Positions 50,843-58,309 of a stretch of 58,309 nucleotides of DNA are shown here, piece after piece (positions within the stretch are counted from its first letter, which is position 1; each line of letters opens with the position of its first letter). Origin of the DNA: JBBQER01 sp052148155 (GTDB taxonomy: Bacteria > Actinomycetota > Acidimicrobiia > IMCC26256 > PALSA-610). The stretch is taken from contig JBKQIY010000116.1 of NCBI GenBank assembly GCA_052148155.1, positions 1 through 58,309 on the forward strand, given 5' to 3'. The notes below the pieces were generated by a model, which did not search any database, had not been told where the DNA came from, and was given only the letters and a program-made list of their open reading frames with translations. Made by a program: the position numbers and the translations under genes.

Positions 50843-52030
50843 GTGGGAACGATCGCTGACAACGACGTCGTCATCGTTGAGGCTGCACGGTCGCCTCTGG
50901 GACGCCGCAACGGCGGACTGGCGACGGTGCATCCGGTCGATCTGCTCGGGACGGTGCAGCGCGCGGTCATCGAACGCTCAGGCATCGATCCTGGCCTGGT
51001 CGGCCAGGTCCTCGGCGGCTGTGTGAGTCAGGTCGGAGAGCAGACGTTCAACATCGCCCGCAACGCGTGGCTGAGCGCCGGATTGCCCCTCGAGGTCGCG
51101 GGCGCCACCATCGACAGTCAATGTGGCTCGTCGCAACATGCCACCAACCTTGCGGCTTCGCTCGTAAAATCGCAGGTCGTCGACGTCGCGCTCGGCTGCG
51201 GTGTCGAGTCGATGTCGCGGGTCCCGCTCGGCGCCGCGACCAGGGGCGAGTTCGGACGTCCCACGACCGCGTCGTACCGCAAGCACTACGAGCTCACGTC
51301 GCAGTTCGAGGGCGCGGAACGAATCGCCGACAAGTGGGGAATCACCCGGGCCGACACCGACGAGTTCGGTCTGGAGTCGCAACGACGCGCGCAACAGGCG
51401 TGGGCGGAAGGCCGCTTCGAACGTGAGGTCGTGCCGATCGACGCACCAGACCTTGACCAGGAAGGAAAACCGGTCGGTACCAGCCACCGCGTCGACCGCG
51501 ACGAAGGTCTGCGCGAAACGTCCCTCGCGGCGCTCGCCAAGCTGAAGCCGGTCGCACGCGAGAACGGCGTCCACACCGCCGGGACGTCGTCGCAGATCAC
51601 TGACGGCGCCGCCGCGGTGCTGGTCACCACCGCGGCCCGGGCCCGTGAACTCGGTCTGACCGCCCGCGCCCGAATCGTCGATCAGTGTCTCGTCGGTGTC
51701 GACCCGGTGCTGATGCTCACTGGCCCGATCGACGCGACCCGTCGGCTCCTCGACCGGACCGGACTGACGATGAATGACCTCGACGTGATCGAAATCAACG
51801 AGGCGTTCGCGTCCGTCGTGCTCGCCTGGGAACGCGAGTTGAAGCCCGACATGGCGCGCGTGAATCCCAACGGCGGCGCGATCGCGTTAGGTCACCCGGT
51901 CGGCGCGACCGGCGCTCGTCTGATCACCACCGCGCTGGCCGAGCTCGAACGTACCGGAACCGAGCGTGCGTTGATCACGATGTGCTGCGGGGGCGGCCTG
52001 GGTACGGGCACGATCCTCGAGCGCATCTAG
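50843..52030 (+). CDS. Thiolase (acetyl-CoA acetyltransferase family)
   Basis: This 395-residue thiolase has the acyl-accepting Cys94 in DSQCGSSQHA, EINEAFASV, the catalytic GHPVGATGAR and the second Cys in MCCGGGLGTG. Catabolic 3-ketoacyl-CoA thiolases such as FadA5, which acts in sterol side-chain breakdown, share this pattern, but the chain-length preference cannot be read from motifs. The GTG at 50843 is preferred because AAGGAG lies six bases upstream; the in-frame ATG at 50837 directly abuts the same AAGGAG. A small PH-like gene follows 21 bases after its stop. Confidence 0.92.
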   Translation: MGTIADNDVVIVEAARSPLGRRNGGLATVHPVDLLGTVQRAVIERSGIDPGLVGQVLGGCVSQVGEQTFNIARNAWLSAGLPLEVAGATIDSQCGSSQHATNLAASLVKSQVVDVALGCGVESMSRVPLGAATRGEFGRPTTASYRKHYELTSQFEGAERIADKWGITRADTDEFGLESQRRAQQAWAEGRFEREVVPIDAPDLDQEGKPVGTSHRVDRDEGLRETSLAALAKLKPVARENGVHTAGTSSQITDGAAAVLVTTAARARELGLTARARIVDQCLVGVDPVLMLTGPIDATRRLLDRTGLTMNDLDVIEINEAFASVVLAWERELKPDMARVNPNGGAIALGHPVGATGARLITTALAELERTGTERALITMCCGGGLGTGTILERI

Positions 52031-52051
52031 CCGGCGACTCCGAGCGCAGCG

Positions 52052-52525
52052 GTGGATTTCCGCCGACCCGGACTGGACCCCGACGAACGCCTCCTCGCCC
52101 GCGCGCCGGCAAGCTTTCGGGGCGCGACCGCAGCAAGTGCCCGGTCGACTCTCGCGTTGAGCGCGGCTCGTAAACGCATGGACGCATATTTCGCGTGGCG
52201 CGAACACGCCGAACGGGTCGGTTTCACCACGACAGGACCGGAAATGGTGCTCGGCGTCACGAACGCGCGACTTGTCGTGTGGAGCACGACGTTCTGGCTG
52301 AGCCGACCGGCCGCGATTGCCGGCAAGGTACCGCTCACCGACGTCGCTGAAGTCGCGACGTCGCGCCATGGGATCGTGACCGGCCTCGCGGTCGCGCTCA
52401 AGAACGGAGCCGTCGTCGAGGTCGAAGCGATGCGGGGCCGGCGCCTGCGTCGCCTCGCCGACGCGCTGCAAGCCGCGCTCGAAGACCGCGACGCCCGACA
52501 CCCACGCGCGGAGACGGATCGTTGA
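52052..52525 (+). CDS. Small PH-like domain protein
   Basis: This 157-residue protein is not recognised by name. The C-terminal 90 residues (MVLGVTNARLVVWSTTFWLS, GKVPLTDVAEVATSRHGIVTGLAVAL and a terminal helix) have the strand-rich plus one helix pattern of bacterial PH-like domains seen in membrane-associated regulators. It starts with GTG 21 bases after the thiolase stop and is likely co-transcribed with it. The helical N-terminal 70 residues are Arg/Ala-rich. Confidence 0.6.
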   Translation: MDFRRPGLDPDERLLARAPASFRGATAASARSTLALSAARKRMDAYFAWREHAERVGFTTTGPEMVLGVTNARLVVWSTTFWLSRPAAIAGKVPLTDVAEVATSRHGIVTGLAVALKNGAVVEVEAMRGRRLRRLADALQAALEDRDARHPRAETDR

Positions 52526-52583
52526 GGTCGCGCCGTCGGCGACGGCCGCAGCTCGCCGTCACCCGAACCGGTAGCTTCGCTGC

Positions 52584-53528
52584 ATGACCACGTTCGGCTA
52601 TCAGATTCCCGGGTTTCGCCACGCCGGCGCGACGGACCGCGACATGTTCGATCAGACGGTCGCGCATGCGGTCGCCGCCGACGGGAGCGGGTTCCGTTCG
52701 CTGTGGGTGATGGACCACTTCTGGCAGCTCCCCGCGCTCGGAGGTCCCGACGAACCGATCCTGGAGGCGTACACGCTGCTCGGCGCGCTCGCGGCCCGCA
52801 CGGATCACGTACAGCTCGGAACACTCGTGACCGGCGTGACATACCGCAACCCGGCGCTGGTCGCCAAGATGGTCACGACGCTCGACATCATCTCGAAAGG
52901 CCGCGCCATCCTCGGCATCGGCGCCGCGTGGTACGAGCCCGAACACGACGGGTTCGGCTTCCCGTTCCCACGGGCCGGCGAACGACTTGATCGTCTCGAA
53001 GAAGCGGTGCAGATCTGCCGAGCGCTGTTCTGCGACGATCGCCCGACCTTCAACGGCCGTTTCTACTCGATCAGCGACGCCCGCAACGTGCCGCGCCCGA
53101 TTCGGGAGGGTGGCCCTCCGATCATGATCGGAGGCAGCGGCGAACGGCGCACGCTGCGTCTCGTCGCCAGCTACGCCGACATGTGCAACGTGTCCGGCGG
53201 CCCGGCGACCGTCGCACACAAGCTCGACGTGCTGCGCGCACATTGCCAAGACGTCGGCCGCGACCCGTCCGAGGTCGAAACGACCCGGCTCGGCACCCTG
53301 GTGTTGACGAACACGAGCGCCGAAACCGACCGGTCCGTCAACTTTCTCCGAGGCCTGGCCGGCGAGGCCTTCGACGAACAGTTCATCGTCGGTGAGGCCG
53401 ACGAGGTCGTCGAAGCCGTCGCCGCGCTCGTCGCGGCCGGCCTCGACGGGCTGATCTTCAACATGCCGCTCTCGGATCCCGAAACGGTCGCCCGTGCAGG
53501 CGAGCTGCTCACGAAAGAGTTCGCGTAG
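52584..53528 (+). CDS. LLM class F420-dependent oxidoreductase
   Basis: This 314-residue protein has the TIGR03560-like pattern of F420-dependent LLM oxidoreductases: ADGSGFRSLWVMDHFWQLPALGG, HVQLGTLVTGVTYRNPALVAKM, GRAILGIGAAWYEPEHDGFGF and PPIMIGGSGERRTLRLVASYAD. The substrate is unknown. The ATG has TAGCTT (52572-52577) exactly six bases upstream. The next gene's -10 (53530-53535) begins two bases after the stop, so the deacetylase may be expressed independently. Confidence 0.9.
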   Translation: MTTFGYQIPGFRHAGATDRDMFDQTVAHAVAADGSGFRSLWVMDHFWQLPALGGPDEPILEAYTLLGALAARTDHVQLGTLVTGVTYRNPALVAKMVTTLDIISKGRAILGIGAAWYEPEHDGFGFPFPRAGERLDRLEEAVQICRALFCDDRPTFNGRFYSISDARNVPRPIREGGPPIMIGGSGERRTLRLVASYADMCNVSGGPATVAHKLDVLRAHCQDVGRDPSEVETTRLGTLVLTNTSAETDRSVNFLRGLAGEAFDEQFIVGEADEVVEAVAALVAAGLDGLIFNMPLSDPETVARAGELLTKEFA

Positions 53529-53541
53529 ATAGGCTCGCGCG

Positions 53542-54390
53542 ATGCGATCGAGCCTCGCGCAACGTTTAGGTCATCCGCCCGACGCGCGCCTGCTGATCGT
53601 CAACTGTGACGATCTCGGCTCGTCACGCGCCGCGAACGTCGCGATTTACGAAGCATTGCGGGACGGCGTCGCAACCAGCGCGACGCTGATGGTTCCCTGC
53701 CCTTGGGCGCGCGACGCCGCCGGAATGTACCGCGGCGAAGACGTCGGAGTGCATCTGACGCTCAACGCGGAATGGCCCAACTACCGGTGGGGTCCGATCA
53801 CGCACTCACCGAGCCTGCTCGACGGGGACGGCGGCTTTCCCCGCACCGTCGACGACGTCTGGGACCACGCCGATCTCGACGAGGTACGCAAAGAGTGCCG
53901 GGCCCAGGTCGAGCGGGCGATCTACTGGGGTTTCGACGTCTCGCATCTCGACAGTCACATGGGCACGCTGCAGCTACGGCCGGCGTTCTTCGACGCGTAC
54001 CTCGAAACCGCGGTCGACTTCGGTCTTCCGCTGCGGATGGCGCCCGCGGCTGCGGAACGTCTGATCGGGTTCCCGTATCGGCGGCTCGCGGCGCAAGAAG
54101 GTGTCGTGTTCCCCGACCACTTCGTCTACACCAACGTCGGTTCGCGTGCGCAGATCACCCAAGCGCTCGGATCGCTCGGACCGGGCGTCACCGAAATGTA
54201 TGTACATCCTGCGATCGACACCGACGAGCTCAGGGCATCGCATCCCGACTGGCCGAATCGTGTCGACGACCACCAGCTCGTCACGTCAGATCCGACATTG
54301 AGCGGACTGATCGAGCGTTCGGGCGCGACCTTGATCGGCTACCGAACGCTTCGAGAACTTCAACGTCACGAGCAACGCGCGTCGGTGTAG
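53542..54390 (+). CDS. ChbG/YdjC-family carbohydrate deacetylase
   Basis: This 282-residue TIM-barrel metal enzyme should remove acetyl groups from amino sugars or chitooligosaccharides. Metal and catalytic motifs are NCDDLG (residues 21-26), GVHLTLN, HLDSHMG and MYVHPA, matching the YdjC family. The acceptor is unknown. The ATG has TAGGCT (53530-53535) exactly six bases upstream. The double GNAT gene starts three bases after its stop, so the pair may be translationally coupled. Confidence 0.9.
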   Translation: MRSSLAQRLGHPPDARLLIVNCDDLGSSRAANVAIYEALRDGVATSATLMVPCPWARDAAGMYRGEDVGVHLTLNAEWPNYRWGPITHSPSLLDGDGGFPRTVDDVWDHADLDEVRKECRAQVERAIYWGFDVSHLDSHMGTLQLRPAFFDAYLETAVDFGLPLRMAPAAAERLIGFPYRRLAAQEGVVFPDHFVYTNVGSRAQITQALGSLGPGVTEMYVHPAIDTDELRASHPDWPNRVDDHQLVTSDPTLSGLIERSGATLIGYRTLRELQRHEQRASV

Positions 54391-54393
54391 CCG

Positions 54394-55299
54394 GTGACAC
54401 CCGACACGCTCGCGGCGCTGTGCCGGGCCGCAATGCCCCAAGAGGGGCTCACCGTCGAAGAGCTCTCGTACCTGTGCTTCGGTGTCAGCGCCGACGGCGA
54501 CGTCGACGAAGTCGTCGGCGACGAACGTGGCGCGGCCGTCATGCAAGTCCAACGTTTCGGTGAGCACGTCGCGGTGTGGCTGGTGCTCGTCGTCGTCGAT
54601 CCAGCTCATCAGTCGGGCGGGCTCGCCAAAGAGCTGGTGCGGGCAGTGATCGACCGCGCCGCGGCCCTCGGAGCGCACGACGTGCTGCTGGCGAGCGCGA
54701 TTCCCCGCTACGTCTGGCCGGGAGTCGATACCGCGAACACGCGGGTGGGGATGTTGCTCGAGACGCTCGGATTCGAACGAGACTGGGTCGGGATCAACAT
54801 GGCGATCGACACGTCGTTTCGTCGGCCGGCGCCGGCCGGTATCGGCGTGGAACTCGAAACCGGATCGGGCGCGCACGACTTCGCCGTCGTCGCATATCCG
54901 CATTGGGTCCCCGAACTTGACCGTGCCGTGGAACTCGGCACCGCGGTCGCGGCGAGGGCCCGCGACGGGCACACGATCGGGTTCGCATGCCACTCGGTGA
55001 ACCGGGCCGGCTGGATCGGTCCGATGGCCACCGACCCGACCTGCCAGCACGGCGGGGTCGGCTCCGCGGTGCTGGCCGGGGTATGCGTCGAGCTGGAACG
55101 ACGAGGCGTCGCCACCGGCGAGATCTCGTGGGTCAGCAACCTCCGCTTTTACGGCAAGTGCGGCGCCCAGGTTTCGCGGGTGTTCCTCGGCGGACGCCGA
55201 ACACTCGCTCGCAGCGCACGTCCCCAAGCCGGCCTCGTTGACGGGAACGGCGGCGACGGCCCGGACGCCGACACCGCGGCGTCGGGAGGCCGGTCCTAG
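54394..55299 (+). CDS. Two-domain GNAT acetyltransferase
   Basis: This 301-residue protein holds two GNAT-like halves. The first has VAVWLVLVVVDPAHQSGGLAKELV (degenerate acetyl-CoA loop) and a TRVGMLLETLGFERDW end. The second has GWIGPMATDPTCQHGGVGSAVLAGVC with a clearer QxxGxG/A-type loop and WVSNLRFYGKCGAQVSRVF. The substrate is unknown; adjacency to a sugar deacetylase suggests sugar amine acetylation as one idea, without direct support. The GTG at 54394 follows the deacetylase stop by three bases. It converges on the SCP2 gene with a four-base overlap. Confidence 0.8.
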   Translation: MTPDTLAALCRAAMPQEGLTVEELSYLCFGVSADGDVDEVVGDERGAAVMQVQRFGEHVAVWLVLVVVDPAHQSGGLAKELVRAVIDRAAALGAHDVLLASAIPRYVWPGVDTANTRVGMLLETLGFERDWVGINMAIDTSFRRPAPAGIGVELETGSGAHDFAVVAYPHWVPELDRAVELGTAVAARARDGHTIGFACHSVNRAGWIGPMATDPTCQHGGVGSAVLAGVCVELERRGVATGEISWVSNLRFYGKCGAQVSRVFLGGRRTLARSARPQAGLVDGNGGDGPDADTAASGGRS

Positions 55300-55604
55300 A
55301 CCGGAAGGACGTCAGCGAAGGCGATCTGCGGCTGCAGGCCACCGGTGTGCGCCAAAAAGTGCAACATGGCACCGAAGTCTCCGGCCATCTTCACCTGGCC
55401 GCGCATGAATCCCACCGACAGGTCGAGGGTGCCGTCGTGCATCGCTTGCGCGTCGGCCGGTGTGGCCGTGAACGTCACGTCGGCCGGCTCGGGCGGTGCG
55501 CCCGACCCGCGTTCGACGACCGCGGTGTCGGCGATCCGCACCCAGCCCCGCCGCTGTTCGGACTTGCCGGCCGCGACGACGAACTCGACGACCGTCTCAG
55601 GCAC
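55296..55604 (-). CDS. SCP2 sterol-carrier-like protein
   Basis: This 102-residue protein has the SCP2 fold: VEFVVAAGKSEQRRGWVRIADTAVVE, VTFTATPADAQAMHDGTLD and the hallmark FMRGQVKMAGDFGAMLHFL helix. Such domains carry lipids or CoA thioesters. Its start overlaps the end of the Mca gene by eight bases, so the two are probably translated together. A direct link between an SCP2 domain and mycothiol amidase is not established. Confidence 0.85.
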   Translation of the reverse strand: MPETVVEFVVAAGKSEQRRGWVRIADTAVVERGSGAPPEPADVTFTATPADAQAMHDGTLDLSVGFMRGQVKMAGDFGAMLHFLAHTGGLQPQIAFADVLPV

Positions 55605-56493
55605 GATCGACGGCTCCGGCCCGCAGACCGGCGAACAGGTCGTCTTCGAATTCGCCGTCGGCTACCCCGTTGTCGACCAACGAACGCACCAAGGTGAACT
55701 CCTCCCACGGAAACACCTCGCGAACGACGTCGTCGGGGAGGCGCATCCAGTGACCTTGGGGATCAACTTGGGTTCGGTGCGCGAGGAGCGAAGCGCGGCG
55801 CTTTGCCAAGAAGTCACCGACGTCGATGAGGGTCGTGAACTCGTCCTTGCGGTTCGTGTCGAACCCGCGCTCGAACCATGACGTGTACGCGCTTTCCTCA
55901 CCACGCGCGATGTATGCCTCGTGCAGCGCTTTCACCCGAGCGATCGACCAGGCCACGTAGTACAGCTTCGACGGCTGCCACGGGTCGCCGGAATCGGGGA
56001 ACGCGTCAGGGTCGCCGGCCGCGTCGAACGCCGGTCCGGAGATCTCATGCACGCGGATGTGATCCGGGTGCGGATAGAAATTCTGTTCGTCCCGGTACGT
56101 GATGATCACCTGCGGCCGTTCCGCGCGGATGATTCGCACCAGCCGCTCGACCGCTTCGTCGAGCGGTGCGTTGGCGAAGTTGTCGGTCCGGGCGTTCGTG
56201 TCGCTGTCGGGCATCCCGCTGTCGTGGTATCCGAGGAGGTGCAGCGAGGCATAGCCGAGCACATCGACGCTCGCTTGCAGTTCTGCCATACGAACCTCGT
56301 ACAGGTTCGCACGGGTCTGTGGTGTGTCGACGGCCGGGTTGAGAATGTCGCCGGCCTCGCCGCCGGTGCAACACACGAGCACGTTGCGGACACCTTCCGC
56401 CGCGTACTTGGCGGTGGTGCCCGCCCCTTTCGACGCCTCGTCGTCGGGATGCGCATGCACCTGCAGCAGACAGAGTCGGTCGGGTTCGGCCAC
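55597..56493 (-). CDS. mca: Mycothiol S-conjugate amidase
   Basis: This 298-residue PIG-L/LmbE-family zinc amidase cleaves mycothiol S-conjugates to mercapturic acids and glucosaminyl-inositol, clearing electrophiles and drugs. The zinc motif AHPDDE lies at 14-19, with GGEAGDILNP, LGYHDSGMPDSDTN, and YPHPDHIRVHEI with the third ligand. It is closer to Mca than to MshB because of the long C-terminal region ending FPWEEFTLVRS. The GTG at 56493 has TAGGTT (56505-56500) exactly six bases upstream. The cyclase gene ends 23 bases upstream, and SCP2 overlaps its end. Confidence 0.88.
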   Translation of the reverse strand: MAEPDRLCLLQVHAHPDDEASKGAGTTAKYAAEGVRNVLVCCTGGEAGDILNPAVDTPQTRANLYEVRMAELQASVDVLGYASLHLLGYHDSGMPDSDTNARTDNFANAPLDEAVERLVRIIRAERPQVIITYRDEQNFYPHPDHIRVHEISGPAFDAAGDPDAFPDSGDPWQPSKLYYVAWSIARVKALHEAYIARGEESAYTSWFERGFDTNRKDEFTTLIDVGDFLAKRRASLLAHRTQVDPQGHWMRLPDDVVREVFPWEEFTLVRSLVDNGVADGEFEDDLFAGLRAGAVDRA

Positions 56494-56516
56494 GCCTGCA
56501 ACCTACCCGACGTGTT

Positions 56517-57560
56517 TCACGTCGAAGTCTCGGATTCGCCGAGCAGGGAAAACACGGCGACGGAGCCGATGCTGCGAAGCTCCCGCCGTTCCACCTCCGA
56601 CCACACCAACGAGGAAACGGCGGCCAACTCCTCGTGCAGGGCGTCGGAGGCGTAGATCACGCCGGCTGACGCGATTTCAGTGAGGCGGCTCGCAAGATTG
56701 ACGACCGGTCCGTAGAAATCGCCGTCCCGTGCGACGACCATCCCGGCCGCGATCCCCGACCGGACTGGCGGCAGCTCGTGGGCGTGGGCGCCGTCGCGTA
56801 ACGCAATCGCGGTCCGTGCGACCTGCAACGACAAGCCGACGAACATGACTTCGTCTCCGATGGTCTTCACGACCCTCCCGCCGTGCTGGGCGACGGTGTC
56901 GTACGCGACGGCTTCCCACCGGCCGACGAAGGCGGCGAGACGGTCGGCGTCGAGCTCGGCGCTGAGCTGCGTGTATCCCGACAGGTCAGCAAACCCGATC
57001 GCGACAGCCGTTTCCGGTACCAAGTCGCGGCCCAGTCGCCGCCACAGCGCGGCGCGCAGCTGAAGTCGAGCCGCATGCACGACCAGCGCGGCGAGTTCGT
57101 CGCCGTCGAAATCGTCGATGACCGCGCACGCTGCGGCCTCGTCGGTGAAACCCTGCTCACGCAGGTCACGAACCTCGTTGCCGTAATACTCGGCCAGCAC
57201 CGACGCCACCCGCGACATCGACGAGCTGATCACCCGCACCTGCCGAAGCACGGTCGCGAAGTCAGACCGCCGCGCGAACGCACCGTGCATCACCTGTCGC
57301 GCGGCTTCGACGTCGGCGTCGGTGTACACAGCCAAGCCGTCGGGCACGTCCGGAAAACCGACAGCACGCCACAGTCGACGTAGCCGCTCCTCGTCCGTGT
57401 CGGCGAGCGCCGCGACGTCGGCGATGGCATGGGTTGCCGCACCGGGCGAAGCGAGACGATCGAGGGCGAGGAGCGCAAGCCAACCTTCGGTTTCGGCGCG
57501 GGCCATGTCGTCCTCAGACGCGCCGGCGTCGAGGAGGAAGCTGCGCAAGTCGGATCGCAC
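56517..57560 (-). CDS. Class III adenylate cyclase, Rv1264-like
   Basis: This 347-residue soluble cyclase has an N-terminal helical domain (FLLDAGASEDDMARAETEGW and LRRLWRAVGFPDVPDG) that resembles the pH-sensing autoinhibitory domain of M. tuberculosis Rv1264. The C-terminal catalytic domain has both metal Asp residues (Asp192 in FADLSGYT, Asp236 in IGDEVMFV), the purine-selecting pair Lys232/Asp281 expected for ATP, and Asn288/Arg292 in NLASR. It should make cAMP, perhaps in response to pH. The GTG at 57560 was used; no -10 or Shine-Dalgarno was clear. Confidence 0.9.
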   Translation of the reverse strand: MRSDLRSFLLDAGASEDDMARAETEGWLALLALDRLASPGAATHAIADVAALADTDEERLRRLWRAVGFPDVPDGLAVYTDADVEAARQVMHGAFARRSDFATVLRQVRVISSSMSRVASVLAEYYGNEVRDLREQGFTDEAAACAVIDDFDGDELAALVVHAARLQLRAALWRRLGRDLVPETAVAIGFADLSGYTQLSAELDADRLAAFVGRWEAVAYDTVAQHGGRVVKTIGDEVMFVGLSLQVARTAIALRDGAHAHELPPVRSGIAAGMVVARDGDFYGPVVNLASRLTEIASAGVIYASDALHEELAAVSSLVWSEVERRELRSIGSVAVFSLLGESETST

Positions 57561-57987
57561 GCAGCCATTCTTCCCCGTCCCAGTCGAAGCTGCCGTTGCC
57601 GATCAGGACCGGGTCGGCGAATCGGACCGTGCACGAAGGCGTCGTCTCGGACGGCTGGACCGCCGGACCGGCAATACCAACCGGGGTGACATCATCTTCG
57701 GCGACGCGCCCAGGCGTCGCCATGTCCTCGGGCACGATCGACGCTCGGGCAGGCGTCACCGTCGTCGCCAACGTCGGTCGCGACGGCGACGGCGTGCACA
57801 GTGGCGAAATCGATCGGGCCAGACACGATTGGCCGAACCGCACCGTCGGACTGCCTCCACCTTCGACCGGCCCTGACCGTCGATGTCGCGGAGCGGGCGA
57901 GGCTTCGATGAACATGGTGGCTCGCCGCGCCGGCCGCACGACCGCAGCAGGGCTCGGGCTCGTCAGCGTGATCGACCAGCCGGGCAT
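57514..57987 (-). CDS. Possible hypothetical protein (doubtful)
   Basis: A 157-codon frame from ATG 57987 ends 47 bases inside the cyclase gene. It has high third-position GC and a plausible C-terminal stretch (VRFADPVLIGNGSFDWDGEEW), but the middle is rich in Pro/Thr/Arg without recognised motif, and no promoter or ribosome site is visible. The plus strand over the same bases also shows an open frame. It could be a shadow frame. Confidence 0.3.
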   Translation of the reverse strand: MPGWSITLTSPSPAAVVRPARRATMFIEASPAPRHRRSGPVEGGGSPTVRFGQSCLARSISPLCTPSPSRPTLATTVTPARASIVPEDMATPGRVAEDDVTPVGIAGPAVQPSETTPSCTVRFADPVLIGNGSFDWDGEEWLRAIRLAQLPPRRRRV

Positions 57988-58309
57988 TCCGCCGACATGA
58001 GCGGAACCCACAGCACTCCGCGGCGCAACCCAACAAGATCCGCCGAACAAGATCCGCCCAACAAGATCCGCGCGGCGGGCTGAACTGCCAAGCCGGATTT
58101 CGGACCCGTTCCCGGCCCATGGCGACGGCGTCACCACCACGTTCCGACGGCCCCCGCTCACGGCAGAAATATGCTCTCACCTGCGCAAACGCGCCGCAAA
58201 CGACCCGCTGTCCTTAACCCGGACCCGCATCGTGCCGATCCTTGAGATCGGGCCGAATGCCGGCAACTGAGGGGACAGAGCTCGTGGGACCAAGGCGCAA
58301 CGCGTCCAG
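57988..58309. other. Right-end interval with tandem repeat
   Basis: No gene was recognised to the end of the window. The interval contains three 14-bp tandem copies listed separately. A possible start near 58284 (GTGGGACC) runs off the edge and cannot be judged. Confidence 0.4.
58032..58073. repeat. Three 14-bp tandem repeats
   Basis: aacaagatccgccg (58032-58045), aacaagatccgccc (58046-58059) and aacaagatccgcgc (58060-58073) are three near-identical tandem units with a period that is not a multiple of three. Confidence 0.85.

Noticed and set aside
1..58309. tRNA, rRNA, insertion sequences, prophage or defence islands
   Set aside because: No cloverleaf-like T-loop signatures in intergenic DNA, no transposase or integrase motifs and no spaced repeat array were seen by eye; a tRNAscan or ISfinder search would settle it.

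Overview
The window is about 58 kb of very GC-rich, tightly packed bacterial chromosome, and it looks like an actinobacterium. The clearest signs are a MhuD-type haem-degrading monooxygenase, a mycothiol S-conjugate amidase (Mca), five luciferase-like (probably F420-dependent) oxidoreductases, an Rv1264-like adenylate cyclase, a WS/DGAT acyltransferase and CoA-dependent lipid and sterol enzymes. The mix and the absence of any known marker operon of Mycobacterium or Streptomyces suggest Acidimicrobiia or a related deep actinobacterial lineage; this is inference. No tRNA, rRNA, IS element, prophage, CRISPR array or defence locus was found. The window looks like core and housekeeping chromosome.

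Layout. 1-5 kb: acyl-CoA synthetase (cut by the left edge), MhuD, a PAC2 protein, two LLM oxidoreductases and a GNAT enzyme. 5-11 kb: a membrane protein and a galactose block (galT, a divergent GHMP kinase, a DUF6159 membrane protein, a second and canonical galactokinase, a HIT protein). 11-15.4 kb: a membrane protein, a frameshifted PAS-GGDEF protein, a cobalamin-receptor-like protein with a PH-SHOCT protein, and a YgjP-like metallopeptidase. 15.4-22.4 kb: a strong promoter with a possible structured RNA, a UvrD-like helicase, a PLP decarboxylase, a LemA-like protein, RmuC and PurK. 22.4-27.2 kb: alpha-methylacyl-CoA racemase behind an operator, an SMP-30 lactonase, and a response regulator - histidine kinase - ribB operon. 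27.7-33.1 kb: an LLM - kinase - DUF6285 operon, exonuclease III, a YCII protein, a second APH-like kinase and an SPW-like membrane protein. 33.1-39.8 kb: an ABC-2 exporter, a DUF429-like protein, etfBA, a geranylgeranyl-reductase-like flavoprotein, an SRPBCC protein and an SDR. 40-48.3 kb: a putative Fe/2OG oxygenase, two alpha/beta hydrolases, an LLM enzyme, a RecB-like nuclease, a PAP2 phosphatase, a DsbA-like protein and a WS/DGAT enzyme. 48.4-57.6 kb: a quinone oxidoreductase, an AMIN-like lipoprotein, a thiolase, an LLM enzyme, a ChbG/YdjC deacetylase, a double GNAT, SCP2, Mca and the adenylate cyclase.

The most general signal is promoter architecture. At least fourteen genes have a TANNNT -10 hexamer exactly six bases before the start codon, and thirteen more have one seven to nine bases before it. 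That is the expected geometry for leaderless mRNAs, and it was used here to choose many starts. Genes without it mostly carry a Shine-Dalgarno sequence or overlap the previous gene by ATGA or GTGA. Two divergent gene pairs share overlapping -10 hexamers. Other regulatory structure includes a 20-bp inverted repeat over the racemase promoter, a palindrome plus tandem repeats upstream of the response regulator, and the candidate RNA before the helicase.
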